A stretch of DNA of 64,000 nt, taken from positions 124,001 to 188,000 of the forward strand of contig CAWDOA010000006.1 in NCBI GenBank assembly GCA_963803875.1, in the 5' to 3' direction. Positions 35,795 through 45,263 of this stretch are shown piece by piece (positions within the stretch are counted from its first letter, which is position 1; each line of letters opens with the position of its first letter). The notes under the pieces are model-generated. The model did no database searches. It worked only from the letters and a program-made list of their open reading frames with translations, and had not been told where the DNA came from. Position numbers and translations under genes: made by a program. Source of the stretch: JABDIY01 sp963803875 (GTDB taxonomy: Bacteria > Actinomycetota > Acidimicrobiia > Acidimicrobiales > SZUA-35).

Positions 35795-35857
35795 GACAAC
35801 CCGGACTTCGACAACCCGGACTTCGACAACCCGGACTTCGACAACCCGGACTTCGAC
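35795..35857. repeat. 15-bp tandem repeat, four copies
   Basis: GACAACCCGGACTTC is repeated four times without change from 35795 to 35854, followed by GAC. It lies in the 219-bp gap between the ClC gene start and the end of the DUF222/HNH gene. Read on the plus strand it would give DNPDF units. Perfect identity suggests a recent expansion by slippage. No gene clearly contains it. Confidence 0.8.
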
Positions 35858-35887
35858 GCAGATCTAGGCCGGCACGTGCGCGTCCAG

Positions 35888-37132
35888 TTATTCGAGCTGG
35901 ATGGCTAGTGGGGTGTCGTCGAAGATGGTGGGTCGGCGGGGTCCAGGCTCGAGTCTGTGTTTCCAACGGTGGTGGAAGCGGCACAGAGCTTGACCGTTGC
36001 GGATGAGCGTGGCTCCGCCGTGTTCGTAGGGTTGGATGTGGTCGTAGTCACAGCGGCGGGCGGGCCTGCGGCAGCCGGGGTGCCGGCAGTGGTTGTCCCG
36101 CAACCGGATCAACCGCTTCTGGACAGCGCCGAAGTGTCGGCCGGCGGGACGGTCGCCGACGATGTTGCCATCGGCGTCAATGACGTGTTCGGTGACGGAG
36201 GCGCCCCTACCCCGGATCTGGTTGACGATGGAGGGAGGGATCAGGGTGCCCCGGGCGGTGCGGGGCCAATAGACAGCGCAGAACCCGGTGTCTCGATGAA
36301 CCGGGATCGCACCTGGAGGCGCGACCGGTGGCGGCTCGTTGTGGGGCTTCGCCGCCGGTACCAGGATCTCGAGGCGGGCCCGGTATTTGCCATCGGGGTC
36401 CAACACGAGCGCAACGAGCGAATCGCCCAACGTGCGGGAGGGCCGGTGGTGGCCAGTGTTGTGGTTGTTCGACTCGGTCTCGATCGTTTCGATGAACGGT
36501 TCGGCGTGTTCGGGACCGACGGTGCCGGAATAGTGGACGTTTCCGAACAGGTCGAACCCGTACTGGAAGTGTTGTTTGGCCTGATTGGCGATGTACTCGT
36601 CGAGAGCGGCGTCTTCATCGGCGTGGTGGCGCCAGGTCTCCAGATGGTCGGCGAACTCCTCCGGTGTGCACAGTTCGGCCAGATCGACAAGTTTGGCCTC
36701 GGCCGCGTGGAACTGAGTGCGGTCGACCTTGCGCCACACAGGCTGGAGGACCTCGATGTGGCCAGGACCGATCCGTCCCTCGAGAAGCGCCTGGTAGAAC
36801 AGCAGGTATCGGTAGGGAGAGGTGCCGATGAGGTTCATGACTGTTCCCTGCCGGCGAGAGACCCCGCAGCTGGTATTGATCAACCCGGACATCGAATGGG
36901 CGCCCCTTGTGTAGGCGGCGGTCTGGCGGTCCGAAACCGCCATGAACCGCGAGCTGATGACCCGGAGCCGTTCGCTGGCCCGCACAATCTCAACGGTGTG
37001 ATCGGCGATCTCTTGTTTGGTGAGGTGAGCGCAGTCCACCAGCGACAGACGGTGCAGGGTCTGGGCTGCCATGGCCATCACGGCCCGCTCTGCTACCAGC
37101 GGCCCTGTGAGTTTTGCCGCCGACGATTCCAT
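35888..37132 (-). CDS. DUF222 / HNH endonuclease domain protein
   Basis: 414 residues from the ATG at 37132 (open further upstream without family match). The N-terminal two thirds are the helical DUF222 (13E12-type) domain; the C-terminus is an HNH nuclease with NHCRHPGCRRPARRCDYDHI, then HGGATLIRNGQALCRFHHRW, including paired Cys for a structural zinc and the HNH residues. Such proteins occur in many copies in actinobacterial genomes, often near mobile elements. The role is unknown. Lies between a ClC gene and a peroxidase, with no mobile-element ends visible. Confidence 0.88.
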   Translation of the reverse strand: MESSAAKLTGPLVAERAVMAMAAQTLHRLSLVDCAHLTKQEIADHTVEIVRASERLRVISSRFMAVSDRQTAAYTRGAHSMSGLINTSCGVSRRQGTVMNLIGTSPYRYLLFYQALLEGRIGPGHIEVLQPVWRKVDRTQFHAAEAKLVDLAELCTPEEFADHLETWRHHADEDAALDEYIANQAKQHFQYGFDLFGNVHYSGTVGPEHAEPFIETIETESNNHNTGHHRPSRTLGDSLVALVLDPDGKYRARLEILVPAAKPHNEPPPVAPPGAIPVHRDTGFCAVYWPRTARGTLIPPSIVNQIRGRGASVTEHVIDADGNIVGDRPAGRHFGAVQKRLIRLRDNHCRHPGCRRPARRCDYDHIQPYEHGGATLIRNGQALCRFHHRWKHRLEPGPRRPTIFDDTPLAIQLE

Positions 37133-37244
37133 GCTTTGAGTATGACGGAGGGGTGTGACCGAGATAGCCCTGAACTGGGCCGCCAGACCCAAGAAATCGA
37201 AGGAATCGGAAAAGTAGTGCGGGTCATGTGGTGGCCGGCGAGGA

Positions 37245-39454
37245 TCAGGGTTGGCGGTGCTCCGGTGTTCCGAACCCGTCGCCAGCGAACGAACGCTCGG
37301 ATGATCGACGCCGAACCGGCCTGCGCTCGCCGGCAGCCTCACCGTCGGCACCCTCCCCATCGGCACCCTCACCATCGGCCAGGAGGAACACATTCGCCGG
37401 GAGGTCCTCGGCGTCGATTTCGGAGTTGTCGGCGATCACCTGGGCAAGCGTGCGGCGGTAGTCGATGCCGAACGTTTGGGCGATGTCCTCGAGTACGGAG
37501 TCGTTGCCGTAGAAGACACGGTCGCCGTCACGGAGGGCTGTGAACTGTGTCTTCCACATCGCCAGTTGAAGTTCGCCGAACTCTGTGCCGGCAACGTGGG
37601 GTTCGGACACCATGCCGGTGAACGCGTCGACGTCGAGTCGACATCATCGAAGATCGCGGCCAGCCGCGCTGCCGCGGTCGTGCGGCGTATGGCGACCACG
37701 GTCTCGCCGTCGGCGGCGTCGGATCCGACCTCGAGGACGTTGCCGTCACCGTCCTCGAGATGCACGAACTCCAGGATTGCTGGGTCGTCGATGCTGAGAC
37801 CGCCGAGGGATTCGGTCGACTCACCGGTCAGTTCGGTGAACGAGGTGACAGGGTCGAGGCCGTAGGCGACACGAAGATCGTTGTAGCTGGGCATGCCGTG
37901 GTCGTAGGCCCGGACCACGTCGAGTGCGCCCAGGTCGTTCACTCCGCTGAAGCACTCTGCGATCGTTTCGCCATCGAGGCAGTCGAGGGGGTTCTCGGTG
38001 TCGGGCCCGGGGATCTGGAACAGCACGCTGCGCAGCTGGTTGTCGATCTGGCCGTCGTTGGCGTACGCCGCTTCCGACGACAGCCCGGCCAGCAGGTTGC
38101 CGATCCCGACATCCTGCAACAGGCCGGGGTTCCCGAATGCAACATTCAACGGGATCGCAACCTCGGCCACCCCGGCGGCCTCGTCCACATCGACGGAGAC
38201 CCCTTGGGCTTCGAGGGCCTCGAGGGCGCCCTCAGCGAGTCCGGCCAGGGGGATCTCAGCTTCGAACTCGCCATGAATCTGAGAGTGGGCCCGGTACCCC
38301 ACGGTTGCGAACTCGTTGGTGATCGATGGGTCGACGGTGCTGTCGTAGCCGGTGTAGGTGTCGAGGTCGACGCCCATGGCGGGCAGAAACTCGTTGTAGG
38401 TGATGTACTGCTGAATCGCGCCCACCACCCGGCGGGCAATCTGGAACTTGGTCTCTTCGTCGAGATTATCTGGCAGCTCGTCAACGATCCGGTTGTGTTC
38501 ACGCAGGAACAACGTGTGAGCAGCGGTGAGGCCGATGTTCTCGTTCACTCGAACATCGCCGGCGATCACCGCCGACTCGGGGTCGGCGAACAGGCGTCCC
38601 ATCAGATCGGTCTCCGGTGACTCGATTCCGTCGCGAGCGGCGGCTGTGGGCAGGTAGCCGTCGTCGTTGACCAGCGTGGCGTTGTTGTTGGTCGGGTCGC
38701 CGTCGACGATTCCCTCCCGCATCCAGTCGAGCCGCTCTTCCGACCCGCCGTAGACCGCCCAGGCATCGATATAGGAGCTGATGGTGTTGACCTGCTCCCG
38801 GGCGGAGTCGGTGCCGGTGCCGTCGGCGACTGCGGACCGGGTGGTGGCAAGACCGCCGAGGTCGTTGGTGAAGTCTTCCAGAGGGTCGGTGGGGTCGAAC
38901 CCGATCATCAGGTCCTCGTCGCCCACCTCCCGCAGACCGATGGTGTGGTCGAGGAACTGGCCCCACACGAAACTCCAGTGGGTCACCCCGTTCTCGGAGA
39001 AGATGTTCTGATTGCTGTCGTTGAAGATCCGATTGCTCAGGTACCGCTCGGAGGGACCCTCCACCATCTCACCGACACCGTCGGCGTAGTTCGCCTCGGC
39101 GACTCGGGTGTAGTTCTCGCCGGCCCGACCCAGGGCCGGGTCGTCGAGATTGTTTCCCGATCCGTCGAGGGTTCGAGCGTTCTCAACGATGTCGGCCAGG
39201 AGGTCACCGGTTCCCGCGTTGCTGTCGGTCGAAGCGAGGGTGGCTGCCGGCTGGCCCGAAATGGTGCGGGGTGCGTCCCCGGTGACCAGGGGTTTCACGA
39301 TGGCGGCGCTGAAACCTGCTGCCGCGACCGTGACGGCGAGCAGGGTTGCCAGGCTCCTCGGGTTCGAACCCGGCCTTTCTGAAACGCGGGCGAGTTCGTC
39401 CTCGGGATTGGCCGATGGTGTCGAGGGGTGGTGGTCGTGGTCGGTGGGTGGCAT
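37245..39454 (-). CDS. Secreted animal-type haem peroxidase (frame broken)
   Basis: About 736 residues after correction; ATG at 39454 with AAGGAG upstream. A membrane/signal segment (LATLLAVTVAAAGFSAAIV, about 35-55) suggests export. Peroxidase motifs: FVWGQFLDHTIGL (distal His), LFLREHNRIVDEL, ITYNEFLPAMGVD, GYRAHSQIHGEF (likely proximal His) and DHGMPSYNDLRVAYGL. Near 37635 one base seems missing; after it the family continues with FTGMVSEPHVAGTEFGEL and QLAMWKTQFTALRDGDRVFY to an acidic ADGEGADGEGADGE tail ending at 37245. Bacterial members produce hypohalous acids or crosslink proteins with H2O2. The haem type and substrate are not known. Confidence 0.87.
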
Positions 39455-39557
39455 GGGTACTCCTTTGTGGGGGGAGTGCCCAGCGCACCATCGGCGGCTC
39501 AAAGCGGCGGCAGCGCTCCGGCAAGGTTTCGGCAAGGACTGCGGGGCCAGCAGAACG

Positions 39558-40220
39558 TCAAGGCTGCGATGTCTTGGGCTCGCCGGCCAGCAGGCACGCC
39601 AACGTGGCCAGAGTCCCGCCGAAGGCAAACATCACCGCCGGGTCCTCGATCACGTGGGCGGGGTGCACCGTGGAGATGAACGGCAGGCTCAAACCGGCCA
39701 GAAACATGGCGCCGGCAGCAACCAGTCCAAGCCGCTTCATCGAAGTGAACGTGGGAGCCTGCTCCGCTATCCACAGCGCGATCGCACCTTGGGCCAAGAG
39801 ATAGAAGGCCGACGGGGTCACGGCACCAGCGGCCAGGAAGTGCATGTTCAGGAACATGCCGACACCCAGCCCGAGGCCGATCCGTCGACCCGTGGCGAGG
39901 CTCAAACCCGCCGCCAACTGGAATGCGACGACGAGCAGAGCAACCATAGGCGCCGCCGGTGTCACGACAGCATCGATGAAGGGCTGATACCAGCCCAACG
40001 TGGCGTCCTGGTGAGTGATCACGAAGTCTTTGATCACCGCCCCGGTCCACCATCCTGGATCGATCGTCTTTTCGGCGACGGCTCGGAGCCAACCGAATCC
40101 GATGAAGAGCTGGGTGACGACGACCCAGGAGGGAAGCCCTGCCACCCGTTCGTCGCCGAGGGCACGGACGGTCTGCCATGCGTTGTGTGATTGGCGGTGG
40201 AGGGTTGCGGAGTTGGTCAT
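39558..40220 (-). CDS. DoxX-like membrane protein
   Basis: 220 residues from the ATG at 40220. Five likely membrane segments, with LFIGFGWLRAVAEKTIDPGWW at the first, VALLVVAFQLAAGLSLATG, and FLNMHFLAAGAVTPSAFYLL, as in the DoxX/TQO family. Such proteins form membrane parts of quinone-linked oxidoreductases or redox-stress complexes. It precedes the haem peroxidase gene on the same strand (104 bp apart), so a redox link is possible. Confidence 0.75.
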   Translation of the reverse strand: MTNSATLHRQSHNAWQTVRALGDERVAGLPSWVVVTQLFIGFGWLRAVAEKTIDPGWWTGAVIKDFVITHQDATLGWYQPFIDAVVTPAAPMVALLVVAFQLAAGLSLATGRRIGLGLGVGMFLNMHFLAAGAVTPSAFYLLAQGAIALWIAEQAPTFTSMKRLGLVAAGAMFLAGLSLPFISTVHPAHVIEDPAVMFAFGGTLATLACLLAGEPKTSQP

Positions 40221-40414
40221 TCCCCGAGGGTCGGGTTTCGGTGCAACCGCACCGTCAGAGAACCGGCAAGAGACTGACAAGACGGGTCCGCCGCGATGCG
40301 GTCCATGCCGTTCGGAGTTCTTGTCAGTGTCTTGTCATTCGCCTGCCGGCCCGTTGCCGGGGCGGTTCCAAAGTGATTCTCAACACCAACAACCCCCTCC
40401 CCAAGGAGAAGGAA

Positions 40415-40960
40415 ATGCAAAACAAGAAACTGCTAGCTATCACAACCCTTGCCGGTCTCACGATCGGTGGCATCTCTGCGGTTTCGGTAGCGTCTGCCCA
40501 GAGCTACGGCTCTGAACAGGATGCTCCTACCGAAGAGACCAGCGACAGCACCGTCGAGGTCGAACAACCGGTCACGGACGGAGTCGTCCAGATCCAGGAC
40601 GTCGACGAGTCCGAAACCGACGGGACCGTCCCCGATGAATCTGCCGAACGGCAGCGGCACGGCCGGCGAGGTCACCGTGGAGGCTGCAATCTCGAAGACG
40701 CAGCTGCGGCGATCGGCATCGATGAGGCCGACCTCAAGGCCGCCCTCGAGAGTGGCGATTCCATCGCCGACGTGGCCCAAGCCAACGGTGTCGACGTTGA
40801 CGTCGTGATCGACGCCATGGTCGAGGACAAGGCCGAACACATCGACGAGAAGGTGTCCGAAGGCCGCATCACCCAGGAAGAGGCTGACGAGAAGCTCGCA
40901 GACCTCGAAGCCAAGATCACCGATCGGGTGAACGGCGAGGAGGACGCTCCTGAGGCATAA
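40415..40960 (+). CDS. Secreted acidic helical protein
   Basis: 181 residues from the ATG at 40415 with AAGGAGAAGG just upstream. A clear signal peptide (LLAITTLAGLTIGGISAVSVASA) with cleavage before QSYG. An acidic spacer and a short HGRRGHRGG basic stretch are followed by a helical part (LEDAAAAIGIDEADLKAALE, ADVAQANGVDVDVVIDAM, GRITQEEADEKLADLEAKI) like the DUF2680/YckD-type repeats of actinobacterial exported proteins. A strong terminator follows at 41023. Its position before an MprAB-like pair suggests an envelope stress link. Confidence 0.8.
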   Translation: MQNKKLLAITTLAGLTIGGISAVSVASAQSYGSEQDAPTEETSDSTVEVEQPVTDGVVQIQDVDESETDGTVPDESAERQRHGRRGHRGGCNLEDAAAAIGIDEADLKAALESGDSIADVAQANGVDVDVVIDAMVEDKAEHIDEKVSEGRITQEEADEKLADLEAKITDRVNGEEDAPEA

Positions 40961-41022
40961 ACCAAGCTGGCCCTGCGCTTGGCTGCTCAACCTCTCCCGC
41001 CTGCAGAGGAGCGTAGGAACTC

Positions 41023-41063
41023 CTGCTCCGGATCACCATCGGTGGTCCGGAGCAGCGCCTTTT
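41023..41063 (+). terminator. Rho-independent terminator
   Basis: A 15-bp stem, CTGCTCCGGATCACC (41023-41037) with GGTGGTCCGGAGCAG (41041-41055), one G-U pair, an ATC loop, and CGCCTTTT after it. It ends transcription of the secreted-protein gene and separates it from the two-component system, whose TTG start is 62 bp further on. Confidence 0.85.
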
Positions 41064-41124
41064 CCCGCAATACTCGACCCCGAGCGATCTGAAGCCGCTC
41101 CGCCCCTCCCGCCTGGAGACAACC

Positions 41125-41820
41125 TTGACGTCCCCGAACCACAGCCACCGCCTCCTCGTCGCCGAAGACGACGCCGAGATTCGCCAGGCGCTCGATCGCA
41201 TCCTGACCTACGAGGGCTACGACGTCGTCACCGTCAACGATGGCGCCGCAGCACTCGAAGCGATCCAGGAGCACGAACCCGAGGCGATCCTGCTCGATGT
41301 GATGATGCCCTTCGTTGACGGCCTCGCCGTATGCCGGAAGCTGAGGCAGCGAGGCGACCGGACCCCGGTGCTGATGCTGACCGCTCGGCACGAGGTGAGC
41401 GATCGGGTGGCCGGGCTCGACGCCGGCGCCGACGACTATGTCACCAAACCATTCGAACTGGACGAACTGCTGGCCCGGGTCCGAGCGCTGCTGCGCCGGG
41501 TCGGCGACGATGATTCCGAGCGGTTGGAAGCCGGCCCGTTCACCCTCGATGTTCCCCGTCGCCAGCTGATCGGGCCCAGCGGCGAGATCGATCTGACCCG
41601 CACCGAGTTCGCCATTCTCGAAATGCTGATGCGCAACAGCGGGATTGTTCTGGAACGGTCGGTGATGTACGAACGAATCTGGGGTTACGACTTCGGCGAC
41701 TCGTCCCGATCGCTCGATGTGCACGTGGGATACCTGCGCCGCAAACTCGAAAGCGACGGCACCGCCCGCATGATCGAGACCGTACGAGGCATCGGCTTCG
41801 TCCTACGGGCGGACGACTGA
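41125..41820 (+). CDS. OmpR-family response regulator (MprA-like)
   Basis: 231 residues with a TTG start preceded by GGAG six bases away. Receiver domain (about 8-120): acidic pair EDDAEI, phosphate-accepting Asp in LLDVMMPFVDG, Thr in LMLTARHE and Lys in VTKPFELDELLARVRALLRR. DNA-binding winged helix (about 135-230): LTRTEFAILEMLMRNSGIV, SLDVHVGYLRRKLES and IETVRGIGFVLR. The histidine kinase starts two bases after the stop. Closest in style to MprA/TcrA of mycobacteria, which answer envelope stress. Confidence 0.94.
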   Translation: MTSPNHSHRLLVAEDDAEIRQALDRILTYEGYDVVTVNDGAAALEAIQEHEPEAILLDVMMPFVDGLAVCRKLRQRGDRTPVLMLTARHEVSDRVAGLDAGADDYVTKPFELDELLARVRALLRRVGDDDSERLEAGPFTLDVPRRQLIGPSGEIDLTRTEFAILEMLMRNSGIVLERSVMYERIWGYDFGDSSRSLDVHVGYLRRKLESDGTARMIETVRGIGFVLRADD

Positions 41821-41821
41821 C

Positions 41822-43162
41822 ATGGGCCTGGGGGCACGGCTGGCGCTGGTTTTCGCCGGCGTAGCGGCGGCGACCGCGCTGGTGGTGGGCAGTGCGTCGT
41901 TTGTGGCAACCGATCGCCAGGTCATCGCCGAAGTCGATGAGTTCTTGGTACAGCGGGCCGGCGAGCTCACCGCCGGACAACGAGACCAGCCCCCTGATCG
42001 TCGAGACGGCAAGAAGGACGGGCAGATTCGCGACGCCGTCGGCTCCGATGCCGAAGTGCAGATTCTCGATCTCAAGGGGGAGGTGGTCTCGAACTCTGGG
42101 CTTCTGCTCCCGGTCAGCACCACCGACATCGTGCTGGCCGGCAAGAACGAGCGGGAAGTGCTTCGGACGGTCGTGATCGACGGCACGGACTACCGAATGA
42201 TCACCGACCACCTCGAGGGGGGTGGTGCGGTTCAGGTTGCTCGATCTCTCGACGAGTCGGCCGGTCTCGTGAGCGGGCTTCGGTTCAGGATCGTGGTCGT
42301 GGCGGGGGCGGTCGCAGTGTTGGCAGCAGGCGCAGGTTGGATCGTGGCCCAGCGCACCACCCGCCCGCTGCGGGCACTCACCGATGCGGTCGATGAGGTA
42401 GCACAGACCCGTGATTTCTCGGTTCCGGTGCCAACCTCGGGACGGGATGAGGTCGGTCGACTGGCCCGTGGCTTCAACCGGATGTTGCGGGCGCTACAGC
42501 TGTCCCAGGAACAGCAGCGGCGGTTGGTTCAGGACGCTGCTCACGAGCTTCGGACACCGTTGACCAGCATGACCGCCAACGTGGAATGGTTGATGAGGGC
42601 GCCAGATGTCGACCCCCAGACTCGCAGCGAAACCTTGGCCGGAGTCCGCCGTGAGCTGGGCGAACTGAACGACGTGATGTCCGAGATCATCGAACTGGCC
42701 ACCGATTCTCACGAACCACCCGAGCCGGTGCCCACCGACCTGGCGTCGGTGGCCGAGGGTGTTGTGGCCAGGTTTGAGCGGAGATCCGGTCGGGATGTGG
42801 CGGTCACAGTCGTTCCGGTGACGGTGATGGGCGACGCCGATTCGTTGGCCCGAGCGATCACCAATCTGTTGAACAACGCCGACAAGTACAGCCCCCAGGA
42901 AGCGCCTATCGGCCTCGATGTTGGGCCCGGGGGAGTGTTCGTCGACGACGCCGGCCCGGGCATTCCCGCCGAAGAACGTGACCTGGTTTTCGACCGCTTC
43001 TACCGGAGGGCGCAAGATCGTTCGATGCCCGGGTCAGGCTTGGGTTTGTCGATCGTTGCCGGAATTGTGGAGCGGCACGGCGGCACGGTCAGCGTGGGCG
43101 AATCGCCACTCGGGGGCGCCCGAGTTGGGTTTTCCTTGCCGGTCCGTGAGCGCTCTGCGTAG
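41822..43162 (+). CDS. Sensor histidine kinase (MprB-like)
   Basis: 446 residues. Two membrane helices (about 8-28 and 157-180) enclose a 130-residue outside sensor. A HAMP domain follows (about 180-232, TTRPLRALTDAVDEVAQTRD), then the dimerisation helix with H-box DAAHELRTPLTS, N-box LLNNADKYSPQ, DDAGPGIPAEERDLVFDRFY and GSGLGLSIVAGIVERHGG. Autophosphorylates and passes phosphate to the response regulator upstream, with which it is cotranscribed. Confidence 0.94.
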   Translation: MGLGARLALVFAGVAAATALVVGSASFVATDRQVIAEVDEFLVQRAGELTAGQRDQPPDRRDGKKDGQIRDAVGSDAEVQILDLKGEVVSNSGLLLPVSTTDIVLAGKNEREVLRTVVIDGTDYRMITDHLEGGGAVQVARSLDESAGLVSGLRFRIVVVAGAVAVLAAGAGWIVAQRTTRPLRALTDAVDEVAQTRDFSVPVPTSGRDEVGRLARGFNRMLRALQLSQEQQRRLVQDAAHELRTPLTSMTANVEWLMRAPDVDPQTRSETLAGVRRELGELNDVMSEIIELATDSHEPPEPVPTDLASVAEGVVARFERRSGRDVAVTVVPVTVMGDADSLARAITNLLNNADKYSPQEAPIGLDVGPGGVFVDDAGPGIPAEERDLVFDRFYRRAQDRSMPGSGLGLSIVAGIVERHGGTVSVGESPLGGARVGFSLPVRERSA

Positions 43163-43202
43163 GTCCCAAGCACCCTGGCTGATCCAGCGGCACCCGGGTC
43201 AC

Positions 43203-44037
43203 CTAATCTCTGAGCAGAGCAGCGGTCTGGGCCAGTGCGTGGATGGCGTCGGGATCGTGGGGATCGTGGAGCGCAACAACCACCTGATCGACACCGGCCG
43301 CTTGCAGTTCCCGAAGCCGCGCTACCGCGTCGGAGGGGACACCGACCAGGGCCCTCTCGAGCACGGGCTCAAGATCCTCGGTGCCACCTCGCTCTGAGCG
43401 AACCCGATCGAGCAGCCTGCTGAGGTCCCCCGAGGTTCGTGCGACGAATCCATCGATCTCCAGGGAACGGACGACGTCTCGCCCGCCACCCATGTTGGCA
43501 AAACGGGTGTTCTGAGCCTGGAACTCAGCGGGAGTACAGAACGACGTCTCCCACACGTCGGCCTGGGTGGCAGCCAGCTGCATTGCTCGATCACCCTTGG
43601 CGGCGATGGTTACCGGAATCGTAGTCCGCCCACACCTGTCTGAGCGTCGGGAGGGCCGCCCGGAGGTCGGACAAACGGTCGTCGTAGTCGGGGTAGTCCA
43701 CACCGAAGGGTTTCCACCAGCGGCGGCCGAACGACGCGGCCGCACCAACCCCGGTGCGGAAGTCGACACGACCCTCCGAAATCGATGCCACCGTTGCAGT
43801 CTGCTTGGCCAACAGCGCCGTGCTGCGGTAGGTGGGGAGGATGTTGGTGATCACCGGGCCGAGCCGGATTCGTTCGGTCGAGCGGGCGAGGGCCGCCAGC
43901 GTGGTCCAGCAATCGAGATTCAGATCGTGGGGTGACTCCCCGTAGTAGAAGGCGTCGATTCCGAGGTCAGCGGCCAGACCACAGGTGGACTCCACCTGGT
44001 CATACCTCGACGACCACACCTCCACGGCAACCTTCAC
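43203..44037 (-). CDS. Luciferase-like (LLM) flavin-dependent oxidoreductase (frame broken)
   Basis: About 278 residues after correction. The N-terminal half (44037 to about 43615) has LAADLGIDAFYYGESPHD, RIRLGPVITNILPTYRSTA and ATVASISEGRVDFRTGVGA, the LLM/F420-type TIM barrel pattern. One extra base near 43615 breaks the frame; the C-terminal half continues with TTIPVTIAAKGDRAMQLAA, a strand that binds the isoalloxazine ring, and ends at 43203. Cofactor is FMN or F420. It is divergent from the sugar-acid operon and might share its control region. Confidence 0.82.
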
Positions 44038-44172
44038 CGTTCATCGTCTCCTTCGGGTGTACGTTGGCTCGCCCGAGAGTAGGCCAGGCGTTCGATCGCG
44101 ATCTGTGATGTCTCGGCCGGCGGCGTGACCTTCCTTGGGGAAGACCGGGGGAGTGCAGTACGATGAACCCTC

Positions 44173-44190
44173 GGTGAGAGCGCTCTCACC
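44173..44190. promoter_or_regulatory. LacI-type operator before the sugar-acid operon
   Basis: GGTGAGAGCGCTCTCACC is a perfect 18-bp palindrome with the central CG of LacI/GalR sites. It ends 23 bp before the TTG start of the lactonase gene, where binding would stop transcription. The core TGAGAGCGCTCTCA matches the sites before the ABC operon and before lacI (58639, 58703, 59785), so the same regulator is likely. Confidence 0.82.
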
Positions 44191-44213
44191 CCTGTCGAGA
44201 AGGCTGAAGTCTC

Positions 44214-45263
44214 TTGCCCGTTCGAACCTTCCTCTACGTCGGTTGCTACACCAACCAAAGACCGGTCGGGATCCACATCTTCGATGCCGGCGCCAACGGT
44301 GAACTCGCCGAACTCGGTGAGCTGTCCGGTGTCGAGAATCCATCGTTTCTTGCGTCTCATCCGAGCGGCACGACGCTCTATGCGGTGAGCGAGACGTCAA
44401 CCGGGCGGGGAGATGGCGGCAGTGTGCATGCATTGGCGATCGATCCATCCGACGGTTCCCTGACTCCGATCCACAACGTTCCCAGCGAAGGTGACGCACC
44501 CTGCTATGTGAGTGTCGACGCCGACGGTCGGCATCTCTACGTCGCCAACTATGTCTCGGGAACCGTGGCCGCGTATCAGCTCGAGCTCGACGGGCGGATC
44601 GGAGACCTCCTCGCAACCGCCCGCCATGAGGGGTCCGGGCCAACAGACCGGCAGCACAGCCCTCACGTACACTGCGTCGTTCCCCACTGTTCCCGGCCCG
44701 GTTTCGTGGCCGTCGACCTCGGTATCGACGCAGTGGTCAACTACGCCGCCGATGGAACTGTGGAGAGCCGGTTGCAGCTCGCTCCCGGCTCGGGACCCCG
44801 TCACCTGGCGTGGCATCCCCGGCTGCCGGTGGGGTTCTTGGTGGGAGAACTCGACAACACGATCACAGCTGTTGAGGTTGACCCCCGCAGCGGTGCGCTG
44901 AGCACAGTCGCCACGGTGTCGACCCTGCCTCCGGATTTCGAGGGGTTCTCCATCGCGGCCGAAGTGCGGGTCGATCCCCAAGGAGAGTTCGTCTACGTGT
45001 CGAATCGTGGCCATGACAGCATTGCCGTCTTCACGTTCTCCGGCCGGTCGTTGGAACCTGTGGCCCATGTGCCCAGCGGTGGCACCTCACCCCGCAACTT
45101 CGCTTTGCACCCCTCGGGCGGGACGATGGTGGTGGCCAACCAGGACAGCGGCTCACTCATCGGGTTCGCCGTTGATGCCGAGACAGGTGTACCCACCCAA
45201 CTGGACCAGCACCATCAGGTGGCAGAACCGGTCTGTGTCACCTTCGTGGAGCTCAGGTCATGA
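44214..45263 (+). CDS. Lactonase family (YbhE/Pgl-type) seven-bladed beta-propeller
   Basis: 349 residues with a TTG start. Opens with RTFLYVGCYT, then repeated blades: DGRHLYVANYVSGTVAAYQL, SPHVHCVVP, SGPRHLAWHP, GEFVYVSNRGHDSIAVF and SPRNFALHPSGGTMVVANQ. These are the marks of the 6-phosphogluconolactonase/3-carboxymuconate-cyclase-type lactonase family. In this operon it would open a sugar lactone (aldono- or aldaro-lactone) made by the dehydrogenase of the next gene. The stop overlaps the next start by four bases. Confidence 0.88.
   Translation: MPVRTFLYVGCYTNQRPVGIHIFDAGANGELAELGELSGVENPSFLASHPSGTTLYAVSETSTGRGDGGSVHALAIDPSDGSLTPIHNVPSEGDAPCYVSVDADGRHLYVANYVSGTVAAYQLELDGRIGDLLATARHEGSGPTDRQHSPHVHCVVPHCSRPGFVAVDLGIDAVVNYAADGTVESRLQLAPGSGPRHLAWHPRLPVGFLVGELDNTITAVEVDPRSGALSTVATVSTLPPDFEGFSIAAEVRVDPQGEFVYVSNRGHDSIAVFTFSGRSLEPVAHVPSGGTSPRNFALHPSGGTMVVANQDSGSLIGFAVDAETGVPTQLDQHHQVAEPVCVTFVELRS

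Noticed and set aside
35795..35857. Tandem repeat as a CRISPR array
   Set aside because: Units are joined without spacers and no cas gene is present.
35957..37543. Plus-strand open frame of 528 codons opposite the DUF222/HNH gene
   Set aside because: The minus strand encodes clear DUF222 and HNH motifs; the plus frame is an antisense shadow.
39355..39375. CGGGTTCGAACCCGG, resembling a tRNA T-arm
   Set aside because: It is part of the peroxidase coding sequence; no acceptor, anticodon or D-arm can be built around it.
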